Notes: generated from the sequence alone by a model not told the origin. 47,599 nt of DNA from Pseudomonadota bacterium (GCA_027621915.1 JAQCAD010000023.1:1-47599); one strand, 5' to 3'; shown: positions 9,576-19,796, counted from the first letter of the stretch. Program-made: numbers and translations.

Positions 9576-10474
9576 GGTCGTGGCGCCATTCGTCCAATGA
9601 CCTCGCCCACTCTGACGGTTTGGCCATGGGCCAGGTCTGCAAAGTTGTTCGTGCATTCTGCTGGCATTAGCAATATGACGGTCGATCCCATGTTGAACCA
9701 CCCAATGTTGTCCCCTTTGCTGAAACTCAATTCGCCGTCGACATCGGCAAGGTTTATCTGTTCTGCCACGCCGTATGTTCTTGGCTTGATGTCGCCAGTC
9801 CAGATCGTACTGATGCTCCCTACGTTCATTGCGCCGACGAATATCAGGACCATAGGACCCGTGTCGGTGAGCAAATGGCATATGAGTCTTTCATTTCGAA
9901 CGAACAATCCCGGTAAATGGGCGACAGTTGCCTCATTTACGCTGAAAAGGTCGCCGGGAACATATCGCGCTGCGACCAGCTTTCCGGCCAATGGTGCATG
10001 CACCCTGTGGTAGTTATATGGCGCCAGATAGATCGTAGCGAAGGCGCCGTTGATGTAGGACTGTGCCTCCTGCGTGTCAGTCGCGAGCAAGTCAGTCATC
10101 GAGTATCTGAGGCCCTTCGCCTGAATTATAGAATCCTTTTCTAGAACTCCGGCAGCGCTCACCGTGCCATCGACAGGCGAAACAATTACATCAGAATTGC
10201 TGTCTATCGAACGCGCATCGTGTTCCAGCTCACGGATAAAAAAATCGTTGAATGTCACGAAGCCGTCTGGGACTGGCAGCAGGACTTCTTCGATATCAAC
10301 TTTGTAAAAGTTGACGAATTGTCGAATGAAGAAATTCTTGACCCGGGTGTTACGAATTCGTGCCAGTCGGAAGACAACGGCCGTCAACAAAGCTTTAGGT
10401 ATCGTTTTTTGCAGTAACACAAAAAGTAACGCGGTTAGGTCGGACATTTCAGAAAATCGAAATTCGGTCGTCAC
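9572..10474 (-). CDS. psd: Phosphatidylserine decarboxylase proenzyme
   Basis: Converts phosphatidylserine to phosphatidylethanolamine at the inner membrane. It is a self-cleaving pyruvoyl enzyme. 300 aa; the cleavage motif is FNMGST with S264 as the pyruvoyl-forming serine (E. coli LGST, S254). The self-cleavage triad partners are D102 (VDG) and H159 (YHRVHAP). The start overlaps the PCu(A)C stop as ATGA, a coupling signature; a second in-frame ATG nine codons in is possible. Flanked by copper-chaperone genes upstream and epmA downstream in one operon, a mix of functions without an obvious biochemical link. Confidence 0.95.
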   Translation of the reverse strand: MTTEFRFSEMSDLTALLFVLLQKTIPKALLTAVVFRLARIRNTRVKNFFIRQFVNFYKVDIEEVLLPVPDGFVTFNDFFIRELEHDARSIDSNSDVIVSPVDGTVSAAGVLEKDSIIQAKGLRYSMTDLLATDTQEAQSYINGAFATIYLAPYNYHRVHAPLAGKLVAARYVPGDLFSVNEATVAHLPGLFVRNERLICHLLTDTGPMVLIFVGAMNVGSISTIWTGDIKPRTYGVAEQINLADVDGELSFSKGDNIGWFNMGSTVILLMPAECTNNFADLAHGQTVRVGEVIGRMAPRP

Positions 10475-10911
10475 TCGACCGGCATACGGTTCTGCATCGT
10501 CGCGTTGACGATCAGCAATCCGTTGTCGTGACGAATTTCCAGAGTTACCGGCGAACCAGGAAGTGTATTGGTCGACGGTTTCATGAGCATTACGTGCAGC
10601 CCGCCCGGAGTGAAATCAACACTGGACGCAGGGTCAATCTCAATCGATCCGACTGGTCGCATTCTCGAAACGCCATCTTCAAGCGCTGTCTCGTGCATTT
10701 GCACGTCGTCGTACTGGGGGCTGTCAATCTGGTTGACTGTGATTGTCGTGTCACTTCGGTTTTCAATTCTGAAATAGGCTACGGCCGCGCTGCTGCCAGG
10801 CAATGGCGCAAGTATTTTGACTTCGACAATCGATATCGGCGGCCCCGATTCCTGTGCACACCCAGGCATTAAAGTGATGCCTGCCAAAAACCCGAGCCAT
10901 GTCGACTTCAC
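10471..10911 (-). CDS. Periplasmic copper chaperone PCu(A)C, lipoprotein
   Basis: Copper(I) chaperone that hands copper to the CuA or CuB centre of cytochrome oxidase, usually with a SCO protein. 146 aa. The N-terminus has a lipobox (LMPGC, C18), so it is probably membrane anchored. The family metal motif H(M)-X10-M-X21-H-X-M is intact: M72-H73, M84, H106 and M108 with exact spacing. The start is a GTG sharing one base with the stop of the upstream SCO gene (TAGTG), so the pair is coupled. No CuA oxidase genes lie in this window. Confidence 0.93.
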   Translation of the reverse strand: MKSTWLGFLAGITLMPGCAQESGPPISIVEVKILAPLPGSSAAVAYFRIENRSDTTITVNQIDSPQYDDVQMHETALEDGVSRMRPVGSIEIDPASSVDFTPGGLHVMLMKPSTNTLPGSPVTLEIRHDNGLLIVNATMQNRMPVE

Positions 10912-11525
10912 TACAGATCCATCAGAACAGGCAGATCGTGAACAAAACTGTTGACAGTATGAGGCGCGCTGAATGATGCAAAGATCTCGGCATCCTCGTT
11001 CACAACGAGGACGACGGCCGAGTGATCCACGCTGTATTCGCCATTCGATAATTCCGCCTTCGCAAAAAAAACGCCCGCTGCCGAAGTCAGATTTTGTATT
11101 TCGACGATATCACCGGTAACACCTTGAATTTTATCACCAAAATATTTGACGTAGGCTGCCATGGTCTCCGGCAGGTCCCGCTCAGGGTCGACACTTACGA
11201 ATATGATGTCGGGCGTCTCCTGGCCTGATTCCCCGATTGTTTCATTTGCGATCGCGAGCTGCTGCATCGTAGCAGGGCAAATATCCGGGCAATGCGTAAA
11301 GCCGAAAAAAAGCAGGCTCCACTTTCCCTCAAGGTTTGCTTTCGTGAACGGACTGCCAGACTGATCCACCAGATTGAGTTGAGGAAGTGGTTTGGGCGCT
11401 GGCCAGACAGTAGCGGACTCCAGATTCGTCCTGTTTGTTTGAATAGCCTGATACATGAATAAGGTACCACCGGCAATTGCCAGTAGCATGAAAGAAAAGA
11501 ACAGAATTTTACGTGTTGTGCCCAT
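10911..11525 (-). CDS. SCO1/SenC family copper-binding protein
   Basis: Membrane-anchored thioredoxin-fold protein that assembles the copper centre of cytochrome c oxidase. 204 aa with one N-terminal transmembrane helix (about 6-28) and the copper/redox motif C79-P-D-I-C83 in [15 protein letters not shown]; the third ligand is H168 in SVDHSAVV. It is the first gene of the minus-strand operon SCO, PCu(A)C, psd, epmA, msrC, divergent from prmB with about 114 bases between starts. No strong promoter could be assigned in that gap; a TAGAAT -10-like hexamer lies near 11536-11541. Confidence 0.93.
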   Translation of the reverse strand: MGTTRKILFFSFMLLAIAGGTLFMYQAIQTNRTNLESATVWPAPKPLPQLNLVDQSGSPFTKANLEGKWSLLFFGFTHCPDICPATMQQLAIANETIGESGQETPDIIFVSVDPERDLPETMAAYVKYFGDKIQGVTGDIVEIQNLTSAAGVFFAKAELSNGEYSVDHSAVVLVVNEDAEIFASFSAPHTVNSFVHDLPVLMDL

Positions 11526-11639
11526 AGTGGCGGTATTCTAACCCAGCTTAAGGTCGAGTTCGCGAGTGCGATCTTTCCGGGACGATCGGCGGCACCCGTG
11601 CTAGATTCTGTCTGGACAAAACAGCAAAGACTTTTTCTG

Positions 11640-12575
11640 ATGTCAAACGTCACATCCGACGATTCCGTTGCAACACTCATTCAGGTCATAGCCGATCAGT
11701 TCTCGTCGGCGAACCTTGTTTACGGGCATGGCACTGGAAACGCCACCGATGACGCTGCCTACCTGGTTTTTGCCGCGCTGGACCTCAGTCATGAAAATGC
11801 CCACGCAGAATACCGGCGAACGGTATTGCCAGACGCTGCAAGCAGGGTTCACGACCTTGCACGAAGACGCATAAATGACCGGATTCCGGTGGCTTACCTG
11901 GTTAATCAGGCGTGGTTTGCTGGCCTGAAGTTCTTTGTTGACGCGCGCGTTCTCGTCCCAAGGTCGCCGCTGGCCGAGCTGGTTAACAATCGTTTTCGGC
12001 CCTGGATCGCACCGGCACGGGTCGAGCGCGTGCTCGATCTCGGGACCGGCAGTGGCTGCATCGCTATTGCGGTGGCAACCGAATTTCCAGACGCCAGCGT
12101 CGATGCCCTGGATATTTCAGCTGAGGCACTGGCGGTCGCCAGCATCAATGTTGAACGTCACGGCCTGGCTGATCGCGTCCGCCTGATTCAGTCGGACTTT
12201 TTCTCGGCTCTAAAGATGAATGACGACAGTCCTTTTTATGATGTGATTGTCAGTAATCCGCCCTATGTAGATGCTGAAGATATGGCGGCACTGGCAGCCG
12301 AATTCAGACACGAACCTGGATTAGGTCTCGCGGCCGGCGGTGACGGTCTGGATTCAGTGTTAACGATACTGCATGATGCATCCCGTTTTCTCGCTGATCA
12401 CGGTATTCTCGTCGTTGAGGTTGGAAATAGTCAGCAGGCCCTCGAGCAGCGCTTTCCCGAGGTCGCATTCACCTGGCTTGAGTTTGAAATCGGCGGTGAC
12501 GGGGTATTTATGTTGACCAAAGAGGAACTCGATCGCCACCAGCATCGGTTCAGGGCACAGGATCATGTCAGGTAA
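11640..12575 (+). CDS. prmB: Ribosomal protein L3 N5-glutamine methyltransferase
   Basis: SAM-dependent methyltransferase that modifies a glutamine of ribosomal protein L3. From ATG 11640 it is 311 aa (E. coli 310). Diagnostic parts: [17 protein letters not shown] and [16 protein letters not shown] (PrmB signature), SAM-binding [12 protein letters not shown], and the catalytic N206-P-P-Y209. An upstream GTG at 11598 would add 14 residues and is less likely. Its end overlaps the aroC start by 11 bases, and the prmB-aroC pair is conserved in Gammaproteobacteria. Confidence 0.94.
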   Translation: MSNVTSDDSVATLIQVIADQFSSANLVYGHGTGNATDDAAYLVFAALDLSHENAHAEYRRTVLPDAASRVHDLARRRINDRIPVAYLVNQAWFAGLKFFVDARVLVPRSPLAELVNNRFRPWIAPARVERVLDLGTGSGCIAIAVATEFPDASVDALDISAEALAVASINVERHGLADRVRLIQSDFFSALKMNDDSPFYDVIVSNPPYVDAEDMAALAAEFRHEPGLGLAAGGDGLDSVLTILHDASRFLADHGILVVEVGNSQQALEQRFPEVAFTWLEFEIGGDGVFMLTKEELDRHQHRFRAQDHVR

Positions 12576-13656
12576 CAGTTTCGGCAGAATTTTTACGATA
12601 ACGACTTTTGGTGAGAGCCATGGCCCTGCCATGGGCTGCGTTGTTGACGGGTGCCCGCCAGGGCTGGCCCTCAGTGAAGCCGATGTTCAGGCGGATCTTG
12701 AACGGCGCCGCCCCGGAAAATCACGCCATACCACACAGCGCCAGGAACCCGACCAGGTGCGAATTCTCTCTGGCGTATTTGAGGGGCAGACAACAGGTAC
12801 GCCGATCGGTCTGATGATCGAAAACATCGACCAGCGCTCAAAAGACTACGGCGATATCAAAGACAAATTTCGGCCGGGCCATGCTGATTACACGTATCAG
12901 CAGAAATACGGCATTCGCGACTATCGCGGCGGCGGCCGATCGTCGGCCCGCGAGACGACGATGCGGGTTGCGGCAGGAGCCATCGCGAGAAAGTACCTTT
13001 TGGAGCGGCTTGGCATAGTGATACAGGGCTACCTGTCCCAGCTGGGCCCTATTGAACTGGCGGCGGTTGACCTCTCGGCAGTGGACACCAACCCTTTCTT
13101 TTGTGCGGACCCCCAGCGACTACCGGAGCTCGAGGCATTTATGGATGACCTCCGCGAGCAGGGCGATTCGATAGGCGCAAAAATCAGTGTGTTGGCGACG
13201 CACGTTCCACCAGGGCTCGGCGAACCGGTCTTTGACAAGCTCGAAGCGGATCTTGCGCACGGTTTGATGAGCATTAACGCGGTGAAAGGCGTGGAAGTTG
13301 GTTCTGGATTTGCTTCGGTCATCCAGAGAGGCAGCGAACATCGCGACGAGATCTCGGAACACGGATTTACCAAGAACGACGCTGGCGGAACGCTCGGCGG
13401 AATTTCATCGGGCCAGAACATTCTCACGAGTATTGCATTGAAGCCGACATCCAGCATTTCGAAGCCAGGCGCGACGATTAACAAAGAAGGTAAATCCGCC
13501 GAAATAATTACGTCAGGTCGACATGATCCGTGTGTCGGGTTGCGCGCTACGCCCATCGCCGAGGCGATGGTTGCTTTGGTCCTGATGGATCATTACCTTA
13601 GGCATCGCGCACAAAACGCCGATGTCAGGTCGGCGACGCCTGTTGTTACAGACTGA
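12565..13656 (+). CDS. aroC: Chorismate synthase
   Basis: Last step of the shikimate pathway, converting 5-enolpyruvylshikimate-3-phosphate to chorismate with reduced FMN. 363 aa, full length. All three family signatures are visible: [14 protein letters not shown] near the N-terminus, [19 protein letters not shown] mid-protein, and [17 protein letters not shown] near the C-terminus. It overlaps prmB by 11 bases. Confidence 0.97.
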   Translation: MSGNSFGRIFTITTFGESHGPAMGCVVDGCPPGLALSEADVQADLERRRPGKSRHTTQRQEPDQVRILSGVFEGQTTGTPIGLMIENIDQRSKDYGDIKDKFRPGHADYTYQQKYGIRDYRGGGRSSARETTMRVAAGAIARKYLLERLGIVIQGYLSQLGPIELAAVDLSAVDTNPFFCADPQRLPELEAFMDDLREQGDSIGAKISVLATHVPPGLGEPVFDKLEADLAHGLMSINAVKGVEVGSGFASVIQRGSEHRDEISEHGFTKNDAGGTLGGISSGQNILTSIALKPTSSISKPGATINKEGKSAEIITSGRHDPCVGLRATPIAEAMVALVLMDHYLRHRAQNADVRSATPVVTD

Positions 13657-13698
13657 TCCCGTCAACTTTCCTTAAACTTCCGAATCGATAAGAAACTC

Positions 13699-14721
13699 AT
13701 GTCCGCTAAATACGATATTGCAGTGGTCGGCGCTACCGGTGTGGTCGGTGAAGCCCTGCTAGACATTCTGGCCAAGCGAAAATTTCCGTATGGAAAAGTT
13801 TACGCGCTGGCCAGTGAACGTTCCCTCGGTAAGACAGTCGATTTTGGAAATCGAACACTGAATGTCGATAACCTCGCAGAGTTCGACTTCGCCAAAGTTC
13901 AGATCGGTCTGTTTTCGGCGGGTGCGTCTGTATCCAAAGTATACGCGCCGAAAGCCGCTGCTGCGGGTTGCGTTGTCGTCGACAACACTTCGCAGTTTCG
14001 GTACGACGATGACATTCCGCTGGTTGTGCCGGAAGTTAATCCGCATGAGATTGCGGCCTACAAAGCGAAAGGCATTATTGCCAATCCAAACTGTTCGACG
14101 ATCCAATTGGTCGTTGCGCTGAAGCCGATCTACGATGCCGTCGGCATTGCGCGCATCAACGTGGCTACTTACCAGGCGTTGTCTGGCGCAGGAAGAAGCG
14201 CTGTTGAAGAACTGGCCAGGCAATCGGCAAAATTACTGAACGGGCAGCCGCTGGAGCTCAAAGGCGAGGCAAAGCAAATCGCGTTCAACGCCGTTCCTCA
14301 TATCGACATGTTTCTGGAAAATCGATATACCAAAGAGGAAATGAAGATGGTGTGGGAAACCCGAAAGATCATGGGTGACAACGAAATTGCCGTAAATGCA
14401 ACGGCGGTTCGAATTCCGGTCTTTTTCGGACACTCGGAAGCGGTGAACGTCGAAACGAAGCGGAAAATAACGGCGAAAGAGGCCTGCGAACTGCTGAGCT
14501 CGGCACCCGGCGTTCAACTCATTGATGGCACGGAAATGGGCCAGTATCCGACGGCTGTATCGGATGCGTCGGGGAATGATGCTGTTTTTGTCGGAAGAGT
14601 GCGTGAAGACATCAGTCATCCGAGTGCAATTAACCTTTGGATTGTGTCCGATAATATTCGTAAGGGCGCCGCTCTAAATAGCGTCCAAGTAGCTGAAATA
14701 TTGGCGAAAAAGTATTTATAA
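13699..14721 (+). CDS. asd: Aspartate-semialdehyde dehydrogenase
   Basis: Makes aspartate semialdehyde for lysine/diaminopimelate, threonine and methionine synthesis. 340 aa. NADP-binding GATGVVGEALL at the N-terminus; the active-site cysteine is C132 in NPNCST, so this is an enzyme and not the cysteine-less USG-1 paralogue often next to fimV. A further conserved stretch is GQYPTAVSDASGNDAVFVGRV (here residues about 280-300). It sits upstream of fimV as in Pseudomonas, but aroC replaces the leu genes found upstream there. Confidence 0.95.
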   Translation: MSAKYDIAVVGATGVVGEALLDILAKRKFPYGKVYALASERSLGKTVDFGNRTLNVDNLAEFDFAKVQIGLFSAGASVSKVYAPKAAAAGCVVVDNTSQFRYDDDIPLVVPEVNPHEIAAYKAKGIIANPNCSTIQLVVALKPIYDAVGIARINVATYQALSGAGRSAVEELARQSAKLLNGQPLELKGEAKQIAFNAVPHIDMFLENRYTKEEMKMVWETRKIMGDNEIAVNATAVRIPVFFGHSEAVNVETKRKITAKEACELLSSAPGVQLIDGTEMGQYPTAVSDASGNDAVFVGRVREDISHPSAINLWIVSDNIRKGAALNSVQVAEILAKKYL

Positions 14722-14770
14722 GCTATAGTTCACCGGCAAAGCTTACGGGCATCTACAATCTATCAGTTCA

Positions 14771-14807
14771 AGCTCCGGGCGGTCCGTTCTTACGGAATTG
14801 GGGAGCT
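14771..14807 (+). promoter_or_regulatory. Stem-loop over the fimV ribosome-binding region
   Basis: AGCTCC (14771-14776) pairs with GGAGCT (14802-14807), and TCCG (14783-14786) pairs with CGGA (14793-14796). This places a GGGGAG purine run in the 3' arm of a hairpin directly before the probable Shine-Dalgarno GGAG (14808-14811), which is 9 bases from the fimV ATG. It could modulate translation, but no experiment or conservation is available here. Confidence 0.4.
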
Positions 14808-14820
14808 GGAGAATCAGACT

Positions 14821-17800
14821 ATGTCGTCAAGACTTAATCGTATGTGGCTCATGCCATTCCTATTGCTTGCGAGTCAGGCATGGGCGCTGGGCCTCGGAGA
14901 GATACGACTGAGTTCGGCGCTTAATGAACCGATGCGGGCCGAGATTGATTTGCTTTCGGCGACGCCTGATGAACTCGACAATCTGACAATTGGTCTTGCG
15001 TCTGCGGAGACATTTGATCGCTACGATCTCGATCGCCCTTTGTTTTTGACCCGATTGCGATTCGATATCGTCAAATCCGGCCGAACTGACGGCAATTTTA
15101 TCCGGGTAACGTCGCTCGAACCGGTAACGGAGCCGTTTGTAACCTTTCTCGTTGAAGCATCGTGGTCACGCGGCCGTCTGCTTCGCGAGTACACCATATT
15201 GCTCGATCCGCCGACATTTGCACCACCGCCGGCCACGCAATCTACACAGGCGGTGACAGCACCGAGTCGCGCGACGACAGCAGACTCCGGACAAATTCAG
15301 CGGCAGGTCCCGGCGCCAGTGCCTTCACCGGCGCCCGCGAGGTCGCAGGTTCAAGCGCCGGTTCAAAGCCAGTCGCCGCAAGTTACGGCTCCCGCGCAAT
15401 CGCAAACTCAGGGCCAACCGACTTTCGACGAAACCCCGGGCGACGTTCTCGTGGTTCAGCGAGGCGAAACGCTCTGGGGTATCACCACCAGGGTACGTCC
15501 GGATTCACGTCTGACAATTAACCAGACGATGTTGGCAATTTTCGAGGCGAACCCGGAGGCCTTTGGCGACAATATCAACGTGATGCGTGCTGGCGCAACG
15601 CTCCGTATTCCCAGCGCGGACGATATTTTCCGTATCAGTCGCGGTGATGCGTTTGCTGAAGTGCAGCGGCAGAACAACGCCTGGGGCGGTCTGCCTGGCG
15701 TCGTCGCACCGACCCAAGCTCGGCCGAGCCTCACGCTGGTTCCACCTGATGAGGACGATGATATCGGCCTGATCGATGACAGCGTCGATACCGGACCCTT
15801 GGATGCGACTGTTGATCAGGTCGTGGACCCGGTTGCCAGCCGGATTAGTGAAATCGAAGGCATATTGCTGGATCAGGATGCCCTGATAGAGATTCCGGAC
15901 AACGAGCTTGCCGCATTAAGAGCCGAGCTTGCGGAGCTTCGTGGCGAAGATCCGCCAGTAGTCGATGTCGATGATGAAGTTCAGACAGATGATGCGGTAG
16001 CCGATGTCGACACCGTGACGCCACCGGTGGTCACATCGCCGGCTCGAGACGAGGGACTTGTCGAAAAGGCTCTGGGCCTTCTCACCAATTTTTGGGTCCT
16101 GGTTGGCGCTGCGCTTTTAGTCACCGTGATAATTCTGGTCTGGTTCATGCGCCGCGCCGCGAATCGGGACGATGAAGATGTTACAGGCGTCTGGGATTCC
16201 CTTGATGATGACGAGATCCACACTGACTCGGTTGCCTCGACCGAACGTTTGCGTGCACTGGCACGGCACGACCGCGGGACAATTGTTGTTGAAGAGACGG
16301 AGCAAACGGCAGAATCCGATCTTGCATTTGGTATGGACACGTTGGAAGTGCCATTTGTCAAGGACACGCGCGCACCGGTTAAAGATTCAAAAAAACCGGC
16401 GGTTGGCAAAAAATCCGGTGATACCGGAATTAACAAGACGATTGAAGATACCTTTAGCAGTGAAACTGCAATCAATCTCGATCAGTCAGATCCTGCTGCC
16501 GAGGCAGACTTCCACATGGCGTATGGGCTTTATGATCAGGCTGCCGATCTGATCAATGGCGCATTGACTGCGGAACCCGATCGACAGGATCTTCTTTCCA
16601 AACTTTGTGAAATCTATTTTGTCTGGGGCAATCGCGACGCATTTATCGACGCTGCAGGGCGATTGAAAGCCGCAGTTGGCGGAGGTTCAAATCCGGATTG
16701 GGACAAAGCGGTCATCATGGGTCGGCAGATTGCGGGCGATCATGAAATGTTTTCGGGCGTCAGCGCGGAAGGTGCTACCCGGGCCGTCGATTTGTCGTTC
16801 GATGGCGGCATGGATGAATCTCCCGATCTCGATATCGATTTCGCCAGCGACCCTGAATCGGACGAGAACGACGTCATTGACCTCGGAGCCGGCTTCGACG
16901 ACGACATAATTGACCTTGGAGATGATGACACCGGGCAGGTGATGATATCGCCGCATGGTGGCCGCGATATCGATTTCAATGTCGACGAGCCCGAATCAGG
17001 CGCCTCGATCACTCGTAAGATGCCTGGCTCATCAGATACCGACATGTCGTTGTTTGAGGGCACACAAGACCTGCCGGCAGCAGATCTGACTGACGATGAG
17101 ATCTTCGGAAATTCGTCAGCGAAGACGGTTGAAACGCCTACTATAGAGCAACAATTCGACACGGATGCAACAGGTACGTTGCAGTCATTATCGACTTCAG
17201 ATAAGGATTTTCCGGAAATTGATTGGACGGCAGAAATAAACCTGGATGACCTGGGGCTCGACATCGGGGATCTCGAGGAGTCTTCCGTCGCGTTGGATAT
17301 CACGGATGAAAGCCGGTCGCTCAAGTATGACGATCTCGAAATTACGGGTACGAATGCTGCGCTGGATGATGACGAATCAAGCGCGGCCACCGGCAGGAAT
17401 CCGGTAGTTCTGGATGACGACGCAACGCATTTGGCTTCGTTCGACGAGTATGGTGAAGATACCGACGTGGGTATCGACACAAGCCTGCTTGACGCAACGG
17501 GTCAGAGCCAGATTCTTACGGACGATATGGCAGTAGAGACGGGCCGCCATCGTGCGGTTCAGTTGTCAGGCGATGACGAGACGATGCTCGCGCCACTGGA
17601 CGACGATGATGATGATGAAGGCGATTTTGATTTCGCCAAAACTGAAGCGCTGCCAAAAGATATATTCAGTTCGAATATGTCGTCGGACGAAACCGGCAGG
17701 ATGCCGGCCTTCGCCGGCAGCACCGATATGGATCTCGACCTGGACGACTTAACGGCCGCGCTTAAAGTCAGCGAAGTGGGCGATACAGTCAACCAGGGTC

Positions 17801-18075
17801 GCGATGACGCGACTGTCGAGCAACCGAGACTTCGTTCCAAGCGGGATAGCGGTGATACCGGCATCACTCAGACCCTGGCGCCTGAGGACATGTCCGGGGA
17901 TTTGCACGAAGCCCGTACGATGACCGAGGTCGGTACCAAGCTGGATCTGGCACGTGCCTATGTCGATATGGGTGACCCTGGTGGTGCCCGCAGCATTCTT
18001 GAAGAAGTACTCGATGAGGGCGATGCGGGGCAAAAACAGCAGGCCCAGCGGTTACTGGATTCATTACCGTCCTGA
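14821..18075 (+). CDS. fimV: FimV/HubP polar hub protein
   Basis: Inner-membrane, peptidoglycan-binding hub needed for type IV pilus assembly, twitching and polar localisation. 1084 aa: signal peptide 1-22 (ending AWA), FimV N-terminal domain about 23-130, Pro/Gln/Ala-rich linker about 130-205, LysM about 210-268 (LVVQRGETLWGI), a transmembrane helix about 424-442, then a very acidic cytoplasmic region with TPR-like segments (about 560-625) and the family C-terminal motif (KLDLARAYVDMGDPGGARSI). The long D/E-rich region contains repeated TG(R/I) short motifs such as TGRMP, TGRNP and TGRHR. The context asd-fimV-truA-accD-folC matches the Pseudomonas fimV locus. Confidence 0.95.
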   Translation: MSSRLNRMWLMPFLLLASQAWALGLGEIRLSSALNEPMRAEIDLLSATPDELDNLTIGLASAETFDRYDLDRPLFLTRLRFDIVKSGRTDGNFIRVTSLEPVTEPFVTFLVEASWSRGRLLREYTILLDPPTFAPPPATQSTQAVTAPSRATTADSGQIQRQVPAPVPSPAPARSQVQAPVQSQSPQVTAPAQSQTQGQPTFDETPGDVLVVQRGETLWGITTRVRPDSRLTINQTMLAIFEANPEAFGDNINVMRAGATLRIPSADDIFRISRGDAFAEVQRQNNAWGGLPGVVAPTQARPSLTLVPPDEDDDIGLIDDSVDTGPLDATVDQVVDPVASRISEIEGILLDQDALIEIPDNELAALRAELAELRGEDPPVVDVDDEVQTDDAVADVDTVTPPVVTSPARDEGLVEKALGLLTNFWVLVGAALLVTVIILVWFMRRAANRDDEDVTGVWDSLDDDEIHTDSVASTERLRALARHDRGTIVVEETEQTAESDLAFGMDTLEVPFVKDTRAPVKDSKKPAVGKKSGDTGINKTIEDTFSSETAINLDQSDPAAEADFHMAYGLYDQAADLINGALTAEPDRQDLLSKLCEIYFVWGNRDAFIDAAGRLKAAVGGGSNPDWDKAVIMGRQIAGDHEMFSGVSAEGATRAVDLSFDGGMDESPDLDIDFASDPESDENDVIDLGAGFDDDIIDLGDDDTGQVMISPHGGRDIDFNVDEPESGASITRKMPGSSDTDMSLFEGTQDLPAADLTDDEIFGNSSAKTVETPTIEQQFDTDATGTLQSLSTSDKDFPEIDWTAEINLDDLGLDIGDLEESSVALDITDESRSLKYDDLEITGTNAALDDDESSAATGRNPVVLDDDATHLASFDEYGEDTDVGIDTSLLDATGQSQILTDDMAVETGRHRAVQLSGDDETMLAPLDDDDDDEGDFDFAKTEALPKDIFSSNMSSDETGRMPAFAGSTDMDLDLDDLTAALKVSEVGDTVNQGRDDATVEQPRLRSKRDSGDTGITQTLAPEDMSGDLHEARTMTEVGTKLDLARAYVDMGDPGGARSILEEVLDEGDAGQKQQAQRLLDSLPS

Positions 18076-18140
18076 TTGACGACTGCTCAGTCAAGGGACA
18101 GTCGCGCCTGCCCATTAAATAAATTATTGAAGCCACGACT

Positions 18141-18923
18141 ATGCGTGTCGCGCTTGGCATTGAATACGATGGTACCCGCTACGTCGGATGGCAACGCCAG
18201 AAATCCGGCGTCGGAGTTCAGGCAATGGTCGAGAAATCGATCGGCAAAGTTGCTGACGAAGCTGTGTCAGTGATATGTGCGGGAAGGACTGACACTGGCG
18301 TCCATGCGACCGGGCAGGTCGTCCACTTCGATACAACTGCAGTTCGGACTGGTCGGGGATGGTTGCTGGGCGCCAATTCTGATTTGCCAGAAGACGTTAA
18401 CGTATCCTGGGCTACGCCGGTACGCGACGATTTTCACGCGCGTTTTTCGGCGACTTGCCGGTCATACCGATACCTGATTCTGAACAGGGATCATCGATCG
18501 GCGCTCAATCGCCATCGCGCGTGGTGGGTATTTGAACCACTTGACGAAAACGCAATGCAGGAGGCTGCGTCGCATCTTGTCGGTGAGCACGATTTTTCGT
18601 CATTCAGGGCGGCAGGGTGCCAGGCATCTACGCCGGTACGCAACCTAAGTGAACTCGTCGTCTGCAGGCAGGGAGACCTGATTGCGATTACTGTTCGGGC
18701 CAACGCGTTCCTGCAGCATATGGTACGGAACATTGCCGGCACGCTGGTGGCGGTCGGTCGCGGAGATCAACAGCCGAATTGGGTATTGTCCGTGTTGGCC
18801 GATCGCGACCGCAGCAAAGGCGGAATTGCCGCACCACCACACGGATTGACGTTAATCGGGGTCGAGTACCCGAAAAAATTTGGCATCCCTTGGAATACGT
18901 GTGCAGATGAAATTCGTTTATGA
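18141..18923 (+). CDS. truA: tRNA pseudouridine(38-40) synthase
   Basis: Makes pseudouridine at positions 38-40 of the tRNA anticodon stem-loop. 260 aa. The catalytic aspartate is D51 in CAGRTDTGVHATGQV; other TruA stretches are YDGTRYVGWQRQ and NAFLQHMVRNIAGTLVAVGRG. It directly follows fimV as in Pseudomonas and ends nine bases before accD. Confidence 0.96.
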   Translation: MRVALGIEYDGTRYVGWQRQKSGVGVQAMVEKSIGKVADEAVSVICAGRTDTGVHATGQVVHFDTTAVRTGRGWLLGANSDLPEDVNVSWATPVRDDFHARFSATCRSYRYLILNRDHRSALNRHRAWWVFEPLDENAMQEAASHLVGEHDFSSFRAAGCQASTPVRNLSELVVCRQGDLIAITVRANAFLQHMVRNIAGTLVAVGRGDQQPNWVLSVLADRDRSKGGIAAPPHGLTLIGVEYPKKFGIPWNTCADEIRL

Positions 18924-18932
18924 TGCGAGACT

Positions 18933-19796
18933 ATGAGCTGGTTTGAGAAATTGATGCCGTCGCGCATTAACACTGAAATTCGTACGCGTTCTGTTCCCCA
19001 GGGCGTGTGGATGAAGTGCGCGTCCTGCGACGAGCAGCTTTATCGCAAGGAAGTCGAACGAAATCTGAACGTGTGTCCGAAGTGCAATCACCATATGCGT
19101 ATCGGTGCGAGGGCGCGTCTGGATTACTTTCTTGATCCAGACTCACAGGAAGAAATTGGCAGCAACCTGGAGCCTGAGGATCCGCTGAAGTTTCGGGACA
19201 GCAAACGCTATCGGGATCGAGTAATCCAGGCGCAAAAAAAGACTGGAGAAAAGGACGCGTTAGTTGCCGCGAAGGGCACATTGAAAGGCCGCCCGGTCGT
19301 GGTGTGCGCTTTCGAATTCGGATTCATGGGTGGCTCTATGGGATCGGTTGTCGGCGAACGGTTTTGCCGGGGTGCCCGATGCAGCATCGATACCAATGCA
19401 CCCCTCATTTCTTTTGCGGCAAGTGGTGGTGCGCGAATGCAGGAAGCGCTTTTTTCGTTACTGCAGATGGCGAAAACAGCTGCGGTGCTGGCGGAGATGT
19501 CAGAGAGGAAAGTGCCCTTTGTATCCGTATTAACTGACCCGACAACGGGTGGTGTTTCAGCAAGCCTCGCCATGCTGGGTGACATAAATATCGCCGAGCC
19601 CAAAGCACTTATCGGATTTGCCGGACCGCGTGTGATCGAACAGACCGTCGGTCAGAAGCTGCCGGAGGGATTTCAGCGCAGTGAATTTCTGCTCGACCAT
19701 GGTGCGATAGACATGATCGTCGATCGGCGCCATTTACGCCGTGAGATTGCGATTCTGCTGGCGAAACTTGAACATCGCCCAGCGCCAGCTGAATAA
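18933..19796 (+). CDS. accD: Acetyl-CoA carboxylase carboxyltransferase subunit beta
   Basis: Beta half of the carboxyltransferase that makes malonyl-CoA, the committed step of fatty acid synthesis; works with AccA. 287 aa. An N-terminal zinc ribbon with C29, C32, C48 and C51 is followed by the crotonase-fold core ([33 protein letters not shown]). It is only nine bases from truA; trpF, which lies between them in Pseudomonas, is missing. Confidence 0.97.
   Translation: MSWFEKLMPSRINTEIRTRSVPQGVWMKCASCDEQLYRKEVERNLNVCPKCNHHMRIGARARLDYFLDPDSQEEIGSNLEPEDPLKFRDSKRYRDRVIQAQKKTGEKDALVAAKGTLKGRPVVVCAFEFGFMGGSMGSVVGERFCRGARCSIDTNAPLISFAASGGARMQEALFSLLQMAKTAAVLAEMSERKVPFVSVLTDPTTGGVSASLAMLGDINIAEPKALIGFAGPRVIEQTVGQKLPEGFQRSEFLLDHGAIDMIVDRRHLRREIAILLAKLEHRPAPAE

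Noticed and set aside
9576-9881. Long upstream extension of epmA
   Set aside because: This stretch is the psd coding region in another frame; the TTG at 9575 aligns with known EpmA N-termini.
14430-18160. Many antisense frames within fimV
   Set aside because: The gene is rich in GAT/GAC and TCG-type codons, which leave the other frames open; none has recognisable domains or a ribosome-binding site.
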